DNA from: Flavobacterium psychrotolerans
GTDB taxonomy: Bacteria; Bacteroidota; Bacteroidia; Flavobacteriales; Flavobacteriaceae
Direction: 5' to 3'
Length of the DNA stretch: 64,000 nt
NCBI RefSeq assembly: GCF_003097635.1
Contig: NZ_QCZI01000011.1
Span: 62,001-126,000 of the forward strand
Under the pieces are notes generated by a model. The model saw nothing but the letters and a program-made list of their open reading frames with translations. It was not told where the DNA came from and searched no databases. Shown here in pieces: positions 36,016 through 44,928 of the stretch; position 1 is the first letter of the stretch; the number at the start of each line of letters is the position of its first letter. A program made the position numbers and the translations under genes.

Positions 36016-37310
36016 TACAGAATAACAATTTTATTCTCAAAATTGGGTCCTAATTCAAAAATGCTTTTCAGCAATTCCTCTTTGATTGGAGCAATTTTAG
36101 CTTTCAAATGATTTGCTTTATAAATAGTCGCCAAGTGATAGTTTATTTTAGGTTCAAATGATTTTCCTGCCACATAGTGTTGTGCAATGGCTAATGCTTT
36201 TTTAGTATCACCCATATTATAGTAGGCCCATGCCAATAGGTCATAAGAATCTGGTGTGGGTCTGTGTTGGATTTCTATCATGGCAATTGCCAAAGCTTTA
36301 GAGGCTGTCTTTTTATCTTCCGCATAAATCAACGTATTGTATTTGTTATACATTGCGCCATAATTTATGGTGTTAAGCATCGCAAAATAGTGTTTCAAAT
36401 TTTCATTTTTCAATGCCGTATTCTTTTGATAATCGGCAATCTGTGCTTTAAATAAATAAAAATCGGGAGTATGGTGCCTTTTTGAAATGGTATCAATGAT
36501 CCGAATGGCCTCCTTGGTATCTTTTTCATACGAAAACGCAATCCAGGCAATTCCTTTAAGGGCATAACTATTATTGGGTTCAACGGCTAAGGTTTTCAAA
36601 TAGTAATGGTAAGAAGTCTCAATATTTCCGGCATGTCCGTTCAAATCGCCCAAGTTAGAATAAGTCCATATTTTCAAGGATTTGTTTTCATTTGCAATGG
36701 CAATGTCTTTCGCTTTTTCCATAAATGAAATCGCCGTTTTTAAATCGCCCAAATGATCGTTCCATTTTGAAATACGAATCAAATAATCAAAATCGGTTTT
36801 GTCATTTATAAAGGTCAAATTTTGCTCGGCTTCTTTATAATTTCCTAATTCCATGTTGACATCAAAAAGTAATTTTTGAGTTTCCTTCATGCCTTCACCA
36901 ATCGACAAGGCTTTGTTTGCTAACGCCAATGCTTCTCTAAAACGGTGTTGCGAAATGTAATTTCTGGCTAGGGAACGAATAGTTCCAACGTTGGAATACT
37001 TATAGGCTTCATTAGATTTCAATAACAATTCCTCTGTTTTATACAAATATTTAACGTCTCCGGTATTTTCAAAAAGTTTGGAATAATTGGACGCCAATAG
37101 ACTCAAATAACTAATTTGGTTGGGTGCGGCATCGTATTTTTTTTGCCAAAAATAGATTTCATTTTGTGCGAAATCTTTCGATTTATTGTCCTTAATTTCC
37201 AAATACGGATTGTAATCTTTTTGCGCAATAATTAATCCTGATTTCCCATTGCAACTTAACATTAGAAATGCAGTAAACGCTAAAACTGAATTTGTTATTA
37301 TTGATTTCAT
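36015..37310 (-). CDS. TPR-repeat lipoprotein
   Basis: A 431-residue protein with a lipoprotein signal (lipobox LMLSC, C20). The body is a run of tetratricopeptide helices, for instance EALALANKALSIGEGMKETQKLLFDV, AISFMEKAKDIAIANENKSLK and DTKKALAIAQHYVAGKS. It is likely anchored in an envelope membrane as a scaffold for partner proteins. Its stop overlaps the receptor start by 1 base, and a hairpin separates it from the DUF4331 genes upstream. The conserved neighbourhood suggests that it works with the receptor and the DUF4331 proteins. Confidence 0.85.
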   Translation of the reverse strand: MKSIITNSVLAFTAFLMLSCNGKSGLIIAQKDYNPYLEIKDNKSKDFAQNEIYFWQKKYDAAPNQISYLSLLASNYSKLFENTGDVKYLYKTEELLLKSNEAYKYSNVGTIRSLARNYISQHRFREALALANKALSIGEGMKETQKLLFDVNMELGNYKEAEQNLTFINDKTDFDYLIRISKWNDHLGDLKTAISFMEKAKDIAIANENKSLKIWTYSNLGDLNGHAGNIETSYHYYLKTLAVEPNNSYALKGIAWIAFSYEKDTKEAIRIIDTISKRHHTPDFYLFKAQIADYQKNTALKNENLKHYFAMLNTINYGAMYNKYNTLIYAEDKKTASKALAIAMIEIQHRPTPDSYDLLAWAYYNMGDTKKALAIAQHYVAGKSFEPKINYHLATIYKANHLKAKIAPIKEELLKSIFELGPNFENKIVIL

Positions 37311-37347
37311 GCTGTTGTTTGTTTTTGTTTATTTGATTGTTGTTTAA

Positions 37348-37379
37348 AATCAGGGCGTAAAGTTACATGCGCCCTGATT
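37348..37379 (-). terminator. Attenuator-like hairpin between DUF4331 and TPR genes
   Basis: AATCAGGGCG (37348-37357) and CGCCCTGATT (37370-37379) are exact reverse complements around a 12-base loop. On the - strand it starts 8 bases after the DUF4331 stop codon and is followed by TTTTAAAC, a weak U-tract. It sits inside an otherwise continuous operon, so partial termination is likely. Confidence 0.7.
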
Positions 37380-37386
37380 AATGTTT

Positions 37387-37941
37387 TTACCAGGCAGAAG
37401 CCAAGTAAGGGAATGAGGTCAAAAAAGGTTTGTCATTTGCATTGACATGGTCGGATGTCAAACCTGAATTTGATGTTCCTGCTGGCCCACCAAAAATCAA
37501 TAACAATTCAACATCAATAACGTCATCGGCCAAAGCCCTACCTGTTAATACATTAGTTCCGTCAAAAAATGTTGTGGTCCCTGTTTTTTTAACATTTAAT
37601 ACATCTGTTGCCAATAAACCCGTTAGTTGCGCAGCAGTTTGCCCCAACGCATTAGTTGTAAACGCTGGATTTAAAGCCATTAATCTGGATTGAAAAATGG
37701 ATTGATAAGAAGCGCCCATTGCTGATGGAATTGCCGCATTAAAAGCGTCTTTTGGAGCGCCGGATGCGATAAATACAGTGTTTATTGCCGGTCGGGCCAT
37801 TTGATCCAGTTGCACGTATGTGCCTGAGAAATCATTCCCCATAGGTTGTGTTGATGAATTGTCATCGTTGCTGCAACTTGTCATTAATGCTGAAGTACAA
37901 ACTAAAGCTAATGCTACTATTTTAAATTTATTTGTTTTCAT
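37387..37941 (-). CDS. DUF4331 C-terminal half as a separate lipoprotein
   Basis: A 184-residue protein starting MKTNKFKIVALALV with lipobox LMTSC (C23). The mature part has the segments QLDQMARPAINTVF, DAFNAAIPS, LTGRALADDVIDVELLL, LTSDHVNANDKPFL and SFPYLA. These match what I know as the second half of full-length DUF4331 proteins. The first half is the neighbouring gene, 15-33 bases upstream. An in-frame ATG at 37959 would add six residues, but the later ATG gives a cleaner signal peptide. Function unknown, probably envelope-anchored and a partner of the upstream protein. Confidence 0.85.
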   Translation of the reverse strand: MKTNKFKIVALALVCTSALMTSCSNDDNSSTQPMGNDFSGTYVQLDQMARPAINTVFIASGAPKDAFNAAIPSAMGASYQSIFQSRLMALNPAFTTNALGQTAAQLTGLLATDVLNVKKTGTTTFFDGTNVLTGRALADDVIDVELLLIFGGPAGTSNSGLTSDHVNANDKPFLTSFPYLASAW

Positions 37942-37974
37942 GTGTATGGATTTTTCCAATTAATAAAATTTTAA

Positions 37975-38625
37975 TTATTGTTTTTTCTTAGTTTCTGCCC
38001 AAACATTTATAGTAGCAGAGGTTCCTAACATTGATTTTGGTACCTCAATAATCGTAGAAAGTACATTGGTTCCGGCAAAGGTGTCGGTCCCTGGATTGTT
38101 AAAACCACTAGCTGTTCCCATCAAAATAGATTTGAATTGACCTAAATCAAAAAAGAAGGGATCGTCTCTTGGACCTGCAAAAAATTTCATTCCGTTTTCA
38201 TTGCTCACAACAGGCGCACTTCCGTATGGAGTGATGACCACACTTCCGGTAGCAGCAGCCGTTTTTATTGTGCTGGATGTTCCTGTCATACCCGGTGCAA
38301 CGGGACCGAAGAAATACATTTTGCCACTTCTTTTAACAGCTTGGATAACCAAATCCTCAACATTGTCGCCGTTATTGTCAATGTTGATTTCTGTCATCAC
38401 ATTTTCATTGAAGGCCGCCACCGCAGTTGCACTTGGCGTTAACAATCCCTGCGTGTTGACTACAAATACCATATTATTGGCATCTTGTCCTTGAAAAGCA
38501 TAGACATCTGTAATGTCACAAGCATTACCTGTTACTGCTGGAGCATCGGCATGATCTGCAGCAACTAAAATTAGACCCGAAATCGCAACCAGCGTTAGCC
38601 CTAATACCATTTTTGTTTTTTTCAT
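37975..38625 (-). CDS. DUF4331 N-terminal half, exported
   Basis: A 216-residue protein with a signal peptide (about residues 1-23, ending LVAA) followed directly by DHADAP, the counterpart of the SSHRDAP start of DUF4331 proteins. Further family segments are CDITDVYAFQGQDANNMVFVV, INIDNNGDNVEDLVIQ, FFAGPRDDPFFFDLGQF and SMLGTSATINVWAETK. It stops exactly where a full-length protein would continue into its second half, which is encoded by the next gene. First gene of a four-gene - strand cluster opposite a sigma/anti-sigma pair. Ligand and function unknown. Confidence 0.88.
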   Translation of the reverse strand: MKKTKMVLGLTLVAISGLILVAADHADAPAVTGNACDITDVYAFQGQDANNMVFVVNTQGLLTPSATAVAAFNENVMTEINIDNNGDNVEDLVIQAVKRSGKMYFFGPVAPGMTGTSSTIKTAAATGSVVITPYGSAPVVSNENGMKFFAGPRDDPFFFDLGQFKSILMGTASGFNNPGTDTFAGTNVLSTIIEVPKSMLGTSATINVWAETKKKQ

Positions 38626-38829
38626 TTTGTTTAAATTTTTAAGATTTATAAATGGATTTACGGAAAAAAAGGAATTATGGTTTTAAAAAAAACATAAAAA
38701 ACATAAAAAAATTTTCAAATAACTGTATTACTGCATTTTAGATGTTAAAAAAAACTATTTTATTTTTGAATTAAAATGAGTCATCATAAAATATATAGCG
38801 TTTCAGCTAGCATAACAGAAAAGTTTACA

Positions 38830-38837
38830 TAGTTTTG
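38830..38837 (+). promoter_or_regulatory. -7 element of the sigma/anti-sigma operon
   Basis: TAGTTTTG fits TAnnTTTG, 22 bases before the ATG at 38860. No TTG is seen at the standard -33 position. The 234-base region between 38626 and 38859 is very AT-rich and must also contain the promoter of the DUF4331 gene, which I cannot locate. Confidence 0.4.
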
Positions 38838-38859
38838 CATCACTAATTCTACCATTTCT

Positions 38860-39390
38860 ATGACACAAGAGGAAATATTATCTTTAATACACCAAAAAGA
38901 CGAAAAAGCATATACCCTATTATATGATATGTATGCTAAGAGCCTTTTTGCTATCATATCCAACTTAGTAAAAGAAAGAGAGGAAGCCGAAGATATTTTA
39001 CAGGAAGTTTTTGTAAAAATCTGGAAAAACATAGATAGTTTCTCGGAATCAAAAGGACGGTTTTATACCTGGATGCTCAATATAGCGAGGAATTCGGCAA
39101 TCGATAAACTCCGTTCAAAAGGGTTTAACAATGGCAAAAAAAACCTTTCCTCCGATAATTTCGTATATCTAATGGACGACAGTAACAAACTGAACCATAA
39201 GATTGACTCTATTGGCATTCAGGAATTTGTAAAAAAACTAAAACCAAAGTGCATCCAGATAATTGATTTGTTATTTTTTAAAGGATACACACAACAGGAA
39301 GCTTCGGAGGAATTGGAAATTCCACTTGGAACGGTAAAAACACAAAACAGAAATTGTATTAATGATCTAAGAAATTTTTTAAGAGTATAA
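38860..39390 (+). CDS. ECF-type RNA polymerase sigma factor
   Basis: A 176-residue group IV sigma factor. Region 2 spans about 20-88 (EEAEDILQEVFVKIWKNID, RFYTWMLNIARNSAIDKLR). Region 4 spans about 121-175, with the helix-turn-helix GYTQQEASEELEIPLGTVKTQNRN. The linker is short, as usual for ECF sigmas. The anti-sigma gene overlaps its stop by 1 base. The divergent DUF4331-TPR-TonB receptor operon is its probable target. Confidence 0.93.
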   Translation: MTQEEILSLIHQKDEKAYTLLYDMYAKSLFAIISNLVKEREEAEDILQEVFVKIWKNIDSFSESKGRFYTWMLNIARNSAIDKLRSKGFNNGKKNLSSDNFVYLMDDSNKLNHKIDSIGIQEFVKKLKPKCIQIIDLLFFKGYTQQEASEELEIPLGTVKTQNRNCINDLRNFLRV

Positions 39391-40175
39391 TGGACACAAA
39401 AGAATATATAGAATCTGGCATTTTGGAACTCTACGTTTATGGTTTACTCAGTGAAACCGAAAACGAAGAAGTGACCCAAATGGCCATGAAACATAAAGAG
39501 ATAAATGACGAGATTGTTTCTATTGAAAAGGCAATCGTCAATCTTTCGACTAGTTTCTCCCCATTTTTATCGGCTGAAAATTTCGAAAAAATCAAAGCGC
39601 AATTAGAGCTAAAACACAATAACATTATTTCTATAAAACCAGAAAGAAGTCCATTGCAATATATGGGTTGGGCTGCGGCAGTCATTTTACTTTTAGGTAT
39701 AGGATATCAATACAAAATATTGAATCAAAATCAATCTCAAATAGTAAGTATTGAAAATGAAAAATCAAAATTGCAGGAAGCCTTAGTAAGTTCTGAAATA
39801 AATTACAAACAGACTCAGGATGCCTTAACTATTGTGCGGGATGTAAAAAATACCATTGTTAATTTAGGTGGTCAAACGGTTTCTCCAAAATCGTATGCTA
39901 AAATCTATTATAACAAAGAAACACAAGTTGTTTATGTCGATGCTGCGGGATTGCCAGACCCACCGGAAGGAATGGTCTATCAGATTTGGGCATTAAAATT
40001 AAATCCGCTTACCCCAACAAGTATTGGTTTATTAGAAAATTTCACTGCTGACAATCAACGATTATTTGCTGTTGAAAAAGCCAATAACGCCGAAGCTTTT
40101 GGAATTACCCTTGAACCATCTGGAGGAAGCAAATCGCCTACAATGGAACAATTGTATACTTTGGGAAAAGTGTAA
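39390..40175 (+). CDS. Anti-sigma factor, RskA-like
   Basis: A 261-residue membrane protein. The N-terminal 85 residues are a cytoplasmic anti-sigma domain (GILELYVYGLLSETENEEVTQMAMKHKEINDEI) without the His-Cys-Cys zinc site. One membrane helix lies at about 91-108. A periplasmic coiled-coil stretch (about 110-155) precedes an RskA-type beta domain (YVDAAGLPDPPEGMVYQIWAL). It should hold the preceding sigma factor inactive until an envelope signal leads to its release. Coupled by a 1-base overlap with the sigma gene. Confidence 0.9.
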   Translation: MDTKEYIESGILELYVYGLLSETENEEVTQMAMKHKEINDEIVSIEKAIVNLSTSFSPFLSAENFEKIKAQLELKHNNIISIKPERSPLQYMGWAAAVILLLGIGYQYKILNQNQSQIVSIENEKSKLQEALVSSEINYKQTQDALTIVRDVKNTIVNLGGQTVSPKSYAKIYYNKETQVVYVDAAGLPDPPEGMVYQIWALKLNPLTPTSIGLLENFTADNQRLFAVEKANNAEAFGITLEPSGGSKSPTMEQLYTLGKV

Positions 40176-40196
40176 AACCAAATTTTATAAAAATAC

Positions 40197-40227
40197 AAAA
40201 GGTTCAACTGCAAAGTTGAACCTTTTT
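40197..40227. terminator. Terminator between the anti-sigma gene and ccsA
   Basis: The arms AAAAGGTTCAAC (40197-40208) and GTTGAACCTTTT (40215-40226) are perfectly complementary with a 6-base loop and A/T runs on both sides. It serves the + anti-sigma operon and possibly the convergent - gene. Confidence 0.9.
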
Positions 40228-40247
40228 AATATGGAGCAATTAGAAAA

Positions 40248-43200
40248 TTACTTCTTCTTATAATATTTTCTGTATTTTGGATAGGTTATCGCTCCTATTA
40301 CGGTTATGGCTAACAATGACATCCAAATCCAACTCAAAGAACTGGCTTCTCCGCTGGCGTAAGAATGCAAACCGACCAAGTGGAAATTTACTCCATAATA
40401 GGTAAATAAAATAGAAATAAAAGCATACATACTCATCAAATTAAAAACCCACTTACCTCTCAATGAAGGGACAAAACGCGCGTGAATCACAAAAGCATAC
40501 ACCATAATACTGATTAAAGCCCAAGTTTCTTTTGGGTCCCATCCCCAATAGCGTCCCCAACTTTCATTTGCCCATTGTCCGCCAAGGAAATTCCCTATGG
40601 TAAGCATGATCAGTCCAATTGTCAGTGCCATTTCATTGATATAGGTAATCTCCTGAATGTTCAATTCCATTTTGACCTTATTTTTATCGTTCGTAAAAAG
40701 AATAAGAATGAGCGAAACCAAACCTAAAATCATTCCTAAAGCAAATGGACCGTAACTGGCAACAATGACGGCAACGTGAATCATTAACCAATAGGAATTT
40801 AATACGGGCTGGAGATTAGCAATTTGTGGATCGACCCAATTCATATAAGCAGCCATCAAGATGATTGCAGTTACGAATGCCGAAGCTCCAACGGTCAATT
40901 TCGATTTGATATCAAAAGCTAACCCGAAGAACATCGTTGCCCAAGCCACATATATAATCGATTCATAGGCATTACTCCAAGGCGCATGACCGGAAATATA
41001 CCAACGGGCAATTAATCCTAAGGTATGCATAGCAAATAGCAACCCAATAACAACATGCATCGAGTTGACCAAGAAGTTGATAATTTTACCTTCCTTGAAA
41101 ATTTTGATAATGGTAAAAAAGATCATTAAAATACCAGCCACCATATACAAATAGAATAGTTTTTTGAAAACATCATATTTGTTGTATAAAATCTCAGACG
41201 AAATTTTTTCCTCGCTAGGCATCACTTTACAGCCATATTTTTTCTGGTATTTAATGATGCCATCCAAATAAAAATCAGGCTCTTTAAATTTGTTTTTTAA
41301 AGCGGCATTGGAAAGTGAGTTCAGATAAATAGGCAATATCTGTCTGGTAAATATCGAATCCATCCCTTTTAATTTTGCCTCACCCAACTCAGGATAGGAA
41401 ACCCATTTATTATTTTCGTTATTAGGCAATGGGAATATTTTCAAAATACTTCCCGAAAGTGCCGAATTTAAAAGGTTTACTTTTTTGTCCGTTTCTACAA
41501 AATCTTTTTCAAATTGGTTGGGGTTTGCCGTTTTATAGGCTTCATCTAAATATTTAGACAATTTATAATTACCCGTTTCGTCGAAAAAATTAATAAATCT
41601 AGCATACTTTTGAGTTGCAGGAATTCCAATAATCTTTCGAATACTGTCATTACCGGAACTGATATAAATTAACGGAACTTCATACCAAACCGTTGGGAAT
41701 TGGGTCATGGACAAAAACACTTGATCTGCATTCATGTTTTTATAGGTATCTTTATGGCTCACTTTTCGCAACAATTCCGATGAAAAAGTATTCACGGGCT
41801 TCATTCTTCCTCCATTGTCCTGAATGATTAATCGTGCGAATTTTTCAGCATGTTTTTCACTTACTTTATAAACATTAAGTAAAGAATCTATTTGCTTTTC
41901 TGTAGGCATTTTACCTTCATGATTTTGTGCGAAACCACTCAAAGAAAATAATAAAATAAAAATAGTTGCCAGATTGGCTTTTTTGGTTTTCACTACTTCC
42001 AACTTTCTTTTTATATCCGCAAAACGGGAATGTTTGGTAAACATAATAGACATCATGGAGAAAAACAACATAAAATACCCGATATACGTTATCCATGTTC
42101 CCCAGAAATCGTGGTTTACAGAAAGTACGGTTCCTTTTTCATCCGGATCAAATGAAGCCTGAAAAAAGCGAAACCCTTTGTGATCCAACACATGATTCAT
42201 AAATATTTTGGTATCGAAATTTTTGGGTGCGTCCTGAACGGTAACTTGACTTTCAAAAGCAGAGAAGCTTTTTTCCGTACCCGGATATTTTTGGGCTACA
42301 AAATCATTCAGCTTGATACTAAACGGCAACGTGTAGACCTTGCTTCCGTAAAACAAGGTGAATTCTAAACCTCCAATTTTGACAATTTTAGGTTCTCCCA
42401 TTTTTCCTTTAGATCCAACAAGGGTTATTTCTCGTTCTTGTCCGTTAGATTTTAAGGAAAGAATAACAGCATCGTCCTGATTCTTGGCTTTAAAATTATC
42501 ACTGGATTCATAGCCAATTGTGCCTTTTTTAGCAGGTTCCGGAAATACAAATTGGATTCCGCCCACATTATAAAGGGAACGCATCATTAACGGTTGTAAG
42601 GAATCTTTGATGACTCTTCCTTGCATTTTGTCTGCCATTCTCATGAAACTTCCTTCAAAAGGAGTACTTATGGAATAAGCGCCTAGGGTTGTATTGATGT
42701 TGACTGCTCCTTTTACATATTTATTTAAAGAAAAAAGAATGTTGTTGATGTTTTCTGTCTCGCCCTCTTTCAAGAAATGTTCGTGACGGGTTCCTCCACC
42801 CGATTCGACCATTTTGAAATACAAACTCCCATTTTTATCCTCTACAATAGTTTCTTTGGCGCCCATGATAAATCTTTTCAGTTTTATTTCGAATGGGGTT
42901 TTGTCAAATTTATCATTTATAGAAAAACTGTTGCTGGTTGCCGCCGAAAACAAAACAGGTTTCTCAAAAACGCGCCGTTTCAATTCCCCTTGATATTGCC
43001 CGTCAACATTAACAGTAATAAATGTTTTATCTGAAAAAAAACGGTTTTCGGTAGCTCCTTCCCGGATGGGCATCATCCCTTCATAGCTGATGTAACGGGT
43101 AATAAAAGCACCAGATATGATAAAAATGAAGGACAAATGGAGCATTAATGTTGCCCATTTCTCTTTTTTTAACAATTGATATCTTTTGATATTGCCAATG

Positions 43201-43385
43201 AAATTGATGACGAAAAACAACATGATTCCTTCAAACCACCAAGAGTTATAAATCCAAATTCTAGCGGTATCGGTATTGTATTTACTTTCAATAAAGGTTC
43301 CTGAAGCCATTGCTATCGCAAAACCCAAAAATAAGAATGCCATTAATCGTGTGGAGAACAAAAGGGAGAATATTTTTTTTTCCAT
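40248..43385 (-). CDS. ccsA: Cytochrome c biogenesis fusion protein (ResB-CcsA, system II)
   Basis: A 1045-residue membrane protein joining ResB/Ccs1 (N-terminal, membrane helices plus a large periplasmic domain to about residue 460) with CcsA (C-terminal, about 745-1045). The central region is mostly periplasmic. The CcsA part has the heme-binding WWD motif (WGRYWGWDPKETWAL) and the flanking histidine segments ISGHAPWSNAYESIIYVAW and GLHSYASG. It exports and attaches heme to CXXCH cytochromes. ResB-CcsA fusions are usual in Bacteroidota and epsilonproteobacteria. No cytochrome gene is adjacent. Confidence 0.93.
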   Translation of the reverse strand: MEKKIFSLLFSTRLMAFLFLGFAIAMASGTFIESKYNTDTARIWIYNSWWFEGIMLFFVINFIGNIKRYQLLKKEKWATLMLHLSFIFIISGAFITRYISYEGMMPIREGATENRFFSDKTFITVNVDGQYQGELKRRVFEKPVLFSAATSNSFSINDKFDKTPFEIKLKRFIMGAKETIVEDKNGSLYFKMVESGGGTRHEHFLKEGETENINNILFSLNKYVKGAVNINTTLGAYSISTPFEGSFMRMADKMQGRVIKDSLQPLMMRSLYNVGGIQFVFPEPAKKGTIGYESSDNFKAKNQDDAVILSLKSNGQEREITLVGSKGKMGEPKIVKIGGLEFTLFYGSKVYTLPFSIKLNDFVAQKYPGTEKSFSAFESQVTVQDAPKNFDTKIFMNHVLDHKGFRFFQASFDPDEKGTVLSVNHDFWGTWITYIGYFMLFFSMMSIMFTKHSRFADIKRKLEVVKTKKANLATIFILLFSLSGFAQNHEGKMPTEKQIDSLLNVYKVSEKHAEKFARLIIQDNGGRMKPVNTFSSELLRKVSHKDTYKNMNADQVFLSMTQFPTVWYEVPLIYISSGNDSIRKIIGIPATQKYARFINFFDETGNYKLSKYLDEAYKTANPNQFEKDFVETDKKVNLLNSALSGSILKIFPLPNNENNKWVSYPELGEAKLKGMDSIFTRQILPIYLNSLSNAALKNKFKEPDFYLDGIIKYQKKYGCKVMPSEEKISSEILYNKYDVFKKLFYLYMVAGILMIFFTIIKIFKEGKIINFLVNSMHVVIGLLFAMHTLGLIARWYISGHAPWSNAYESIIYVAWATMFFGLAFDIKSKLTVGASAFVTAIILMAAYMNWVDPQIANLQPVLNSYWLMIHVAVIVASYGPFALGMILGLVSLILILFTNDKNKVKMELNIQEITYINEMALTIGLIMLTIGNFLGGQWANESWGRYWGWDPKETWALISIMVYAFVIHARFVPSLRGKWVFNLMSMYAFISILFTYYGVNFHLVGLHSYASGEASSLSWIWMSLLAITVIGAITYPKYRKYYKKK

Positions 43386-43594
43386 TATGTAGGAATATTT
43401 GATTAAAAAAGTCTGGCAAAAATAGCGAAAATTGTTGATTGGTTGGCTGTTTCCAGAAGATTTAAGTGTAATTTAAGAAATGTGAAATAGCTGTAAAAAC
43501 GGACTAACACATTAATTTGCCCTACGAAAAATTTCTTTATTTTTTCAAAAACATTAATTTCTGAAAACTAAACTTTTTTCAATAATTTAGCCGA

Positions 43595-44368
43595 ATGATT
43601 AGAGTAAGTATTATTGGTTCCGGAAATGTTGCCCAGCATTTAATTGCCGCTTTCTTAAAAGCTCAAAATGTTGGTACCGAAATAGAATTGGTTCAGGTAT
43701 ATTCCCGCCAAATAGAAAGTGTGTCCCATTTACTGGATTTGGATAAAATTACCAATAATTTCGATGCTTTAAAAGAAGTAGATTTATACATAATATTGGT
43801 TTCTGATGATGCCATTGCCACCGTTTCTTCCCAATTGCCTTTTAAAAATCGTCTCGTAGCGCACACATCTGGCAGTATTGCTATAGATGTATTGAATTCT
43901 GATAATCGAAAAGGCGTATTTTATCCGTTGCAAACCTTTTCAAAAAATAAGCCCATAGATTTTAGTTCGATTCCCATTTGTTTGGAAAGCCAGAATGCCA
44001 CCGATTTTCAATTGTTGGAAAAAGTAGCCAAAACGATTTCAAACCAGCTATTCGCCATTAATTCTGAACAAAGGAAAGCCTTACATGTTGCCGCGGTTTT
44101 TGTCAATAATTTTGTGAATCATCTGTACCAAATAGGACAGGAAATTTGCCAAGAAAATCAAGTGCCATTTGAAATACTGAAACCATTGATTAAGGAAACT
44201 GCCGAAAAAGTGATGACGCTTTCGCCAAAGGAAGCTCAAACCGGTCCGGCAAAAAGGCAAGATTTGGAAACTATAAATGCCCATTTGGAATTCATATCGG
44301 ATGAAAATCATAAAAAAATATACGAAATACTAACACAATCCATACGTACTGATGGCAAAAAGCTATAA
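43595..44368 (+). CDS. Rossmann-fold and DUF2520 domain protein
   Basis: A 257-residue protein. The N-terminal NAD(P)-binding fold (IIGSGNVAQHLIAAF, VDLYIILVSDDAIATVSSQLP, HTSGSIAIDVL) is followed by a helical DUF2520 domain (ALHVAAVFVNNFVNHLYQIGQEIC, GPAKRQDLETINAHLE). The layout resembles ketopantoate/6-phosphogluconate-type dehydrogenases. The substrate is unknown. The gene overlaps the KdsC-like phosphatase gene by 17 bases, so the two are translated together. Confidence 0.9.
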   Translation: MIRVSIIGSGNVAQHLIAAFLKAQNVGTEIELVQVYSRQIESVSHLLDLDKITNNFDALKEVDLYIILVSDDAIATVSSQLPFKNRLVAHTSGSIAIDVLNSDNRKGVFYPLQTFSKNKPIDFSSIPICLESQNATDFQLLEKVAKTISNQLFAINSEQRKALHVAAVFVNNFVNHLYQIGQEICQENQVPFEILKPLIKETAEKVMTLSPKEAQTGPAKRQDLETINAHLEFISDENHKKIYEILTQSIRTDGKKL

Positions 44369-44879
44369 AGAAATAATGAATGACATTACCACGTTTATAT
44401 TTGACGTAGATGGCGTTCTCACTGACGGTTCCGTTCATATAACACCTACCGGAGAAATGTTGCGGACCATGAATATCCGTGATGGATATGCCATGAAAGC
44501 GGCTTTAGAAAGTGGCTACAATGTGTGTATCATTTCTGGAGGAAGTAATGAAGGGGTTCGAATCCGTTTGAGAAATTTGGGAATTATCGATATTCATTTG
44601 GCAGCTCCGAATAAAGTGGAAACCTTCAAAGAATACACTGAATTGTATAGTATAAATCCTGATAGCGTGTTGTATATGGGCGATGATATTCCGGATTACC
44701 ACGTGATGCAATTGGTGGGTTTGCCAACCTGCCCTCAAGATTCGAGCCCTGAAATAAAGGCAATTTCGACGTATATTTCCCATAAAAACGGTGGAAAAGG
44801 AGCAGTTAGGGATGTCATTGAGCAAGTCATGAAAGTGCAAGGAAAATGGCATTTGTATTATAATGGCAAGCACGATTAG
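44352..44879 (+). CDS. kdsC: KdsC-like HAD phosphatase (3-deoxy-D-manno-octulosonate 8-phosphate phosphatase)
   Basis: A 175-residue tetrameric-type C0 HAD phosphatase. The nucleophile motif is FDVDGVLTDG (D18, D20), the second motif ISGG near residue 58, the lysine region contains APNKVETF, and the fourth motif is YMGDDIPDY. It lacks a cap domain, as KdsC does. It probably releases Kdo from Kdo-8-phosphate for lipopolysaccharide core synthesis. N-acylneuraminate-9-phosphatase-like specificity cannot be excluded. It begins inside the end of the DUF2520 gene. Confidence 0.9.
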   Translation: MAKSYKEIMNDITTFIFDVDGVLTDGSVHITPTGEMLRTMNIRDGYAMKAALESGYNVCIISGGSNEGVRIRLRNLGIIDIHLAAPNKVETFKEYTELYSINPDSVLYMGDDIPDYHVMQLVGLPTCPQDSSPEIKAISTYISHKNGGKGAVRDVIEQVMKVQGKWHLYYNGKHD

Positions 44880-44928
44880 ATTTTAGAAATACGATTAAAC
44901 AATTTAACGAATTACCAATTAGAACCCC

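Noticed and set aside
38689..38710. Direct repeat AACATAAAAA in the sigma/DUF4331 intergenic region
   Set aside because: Two copies of a very AT-rich word in AT-rich DNA; expected by chance and not positioned as a clear operator.
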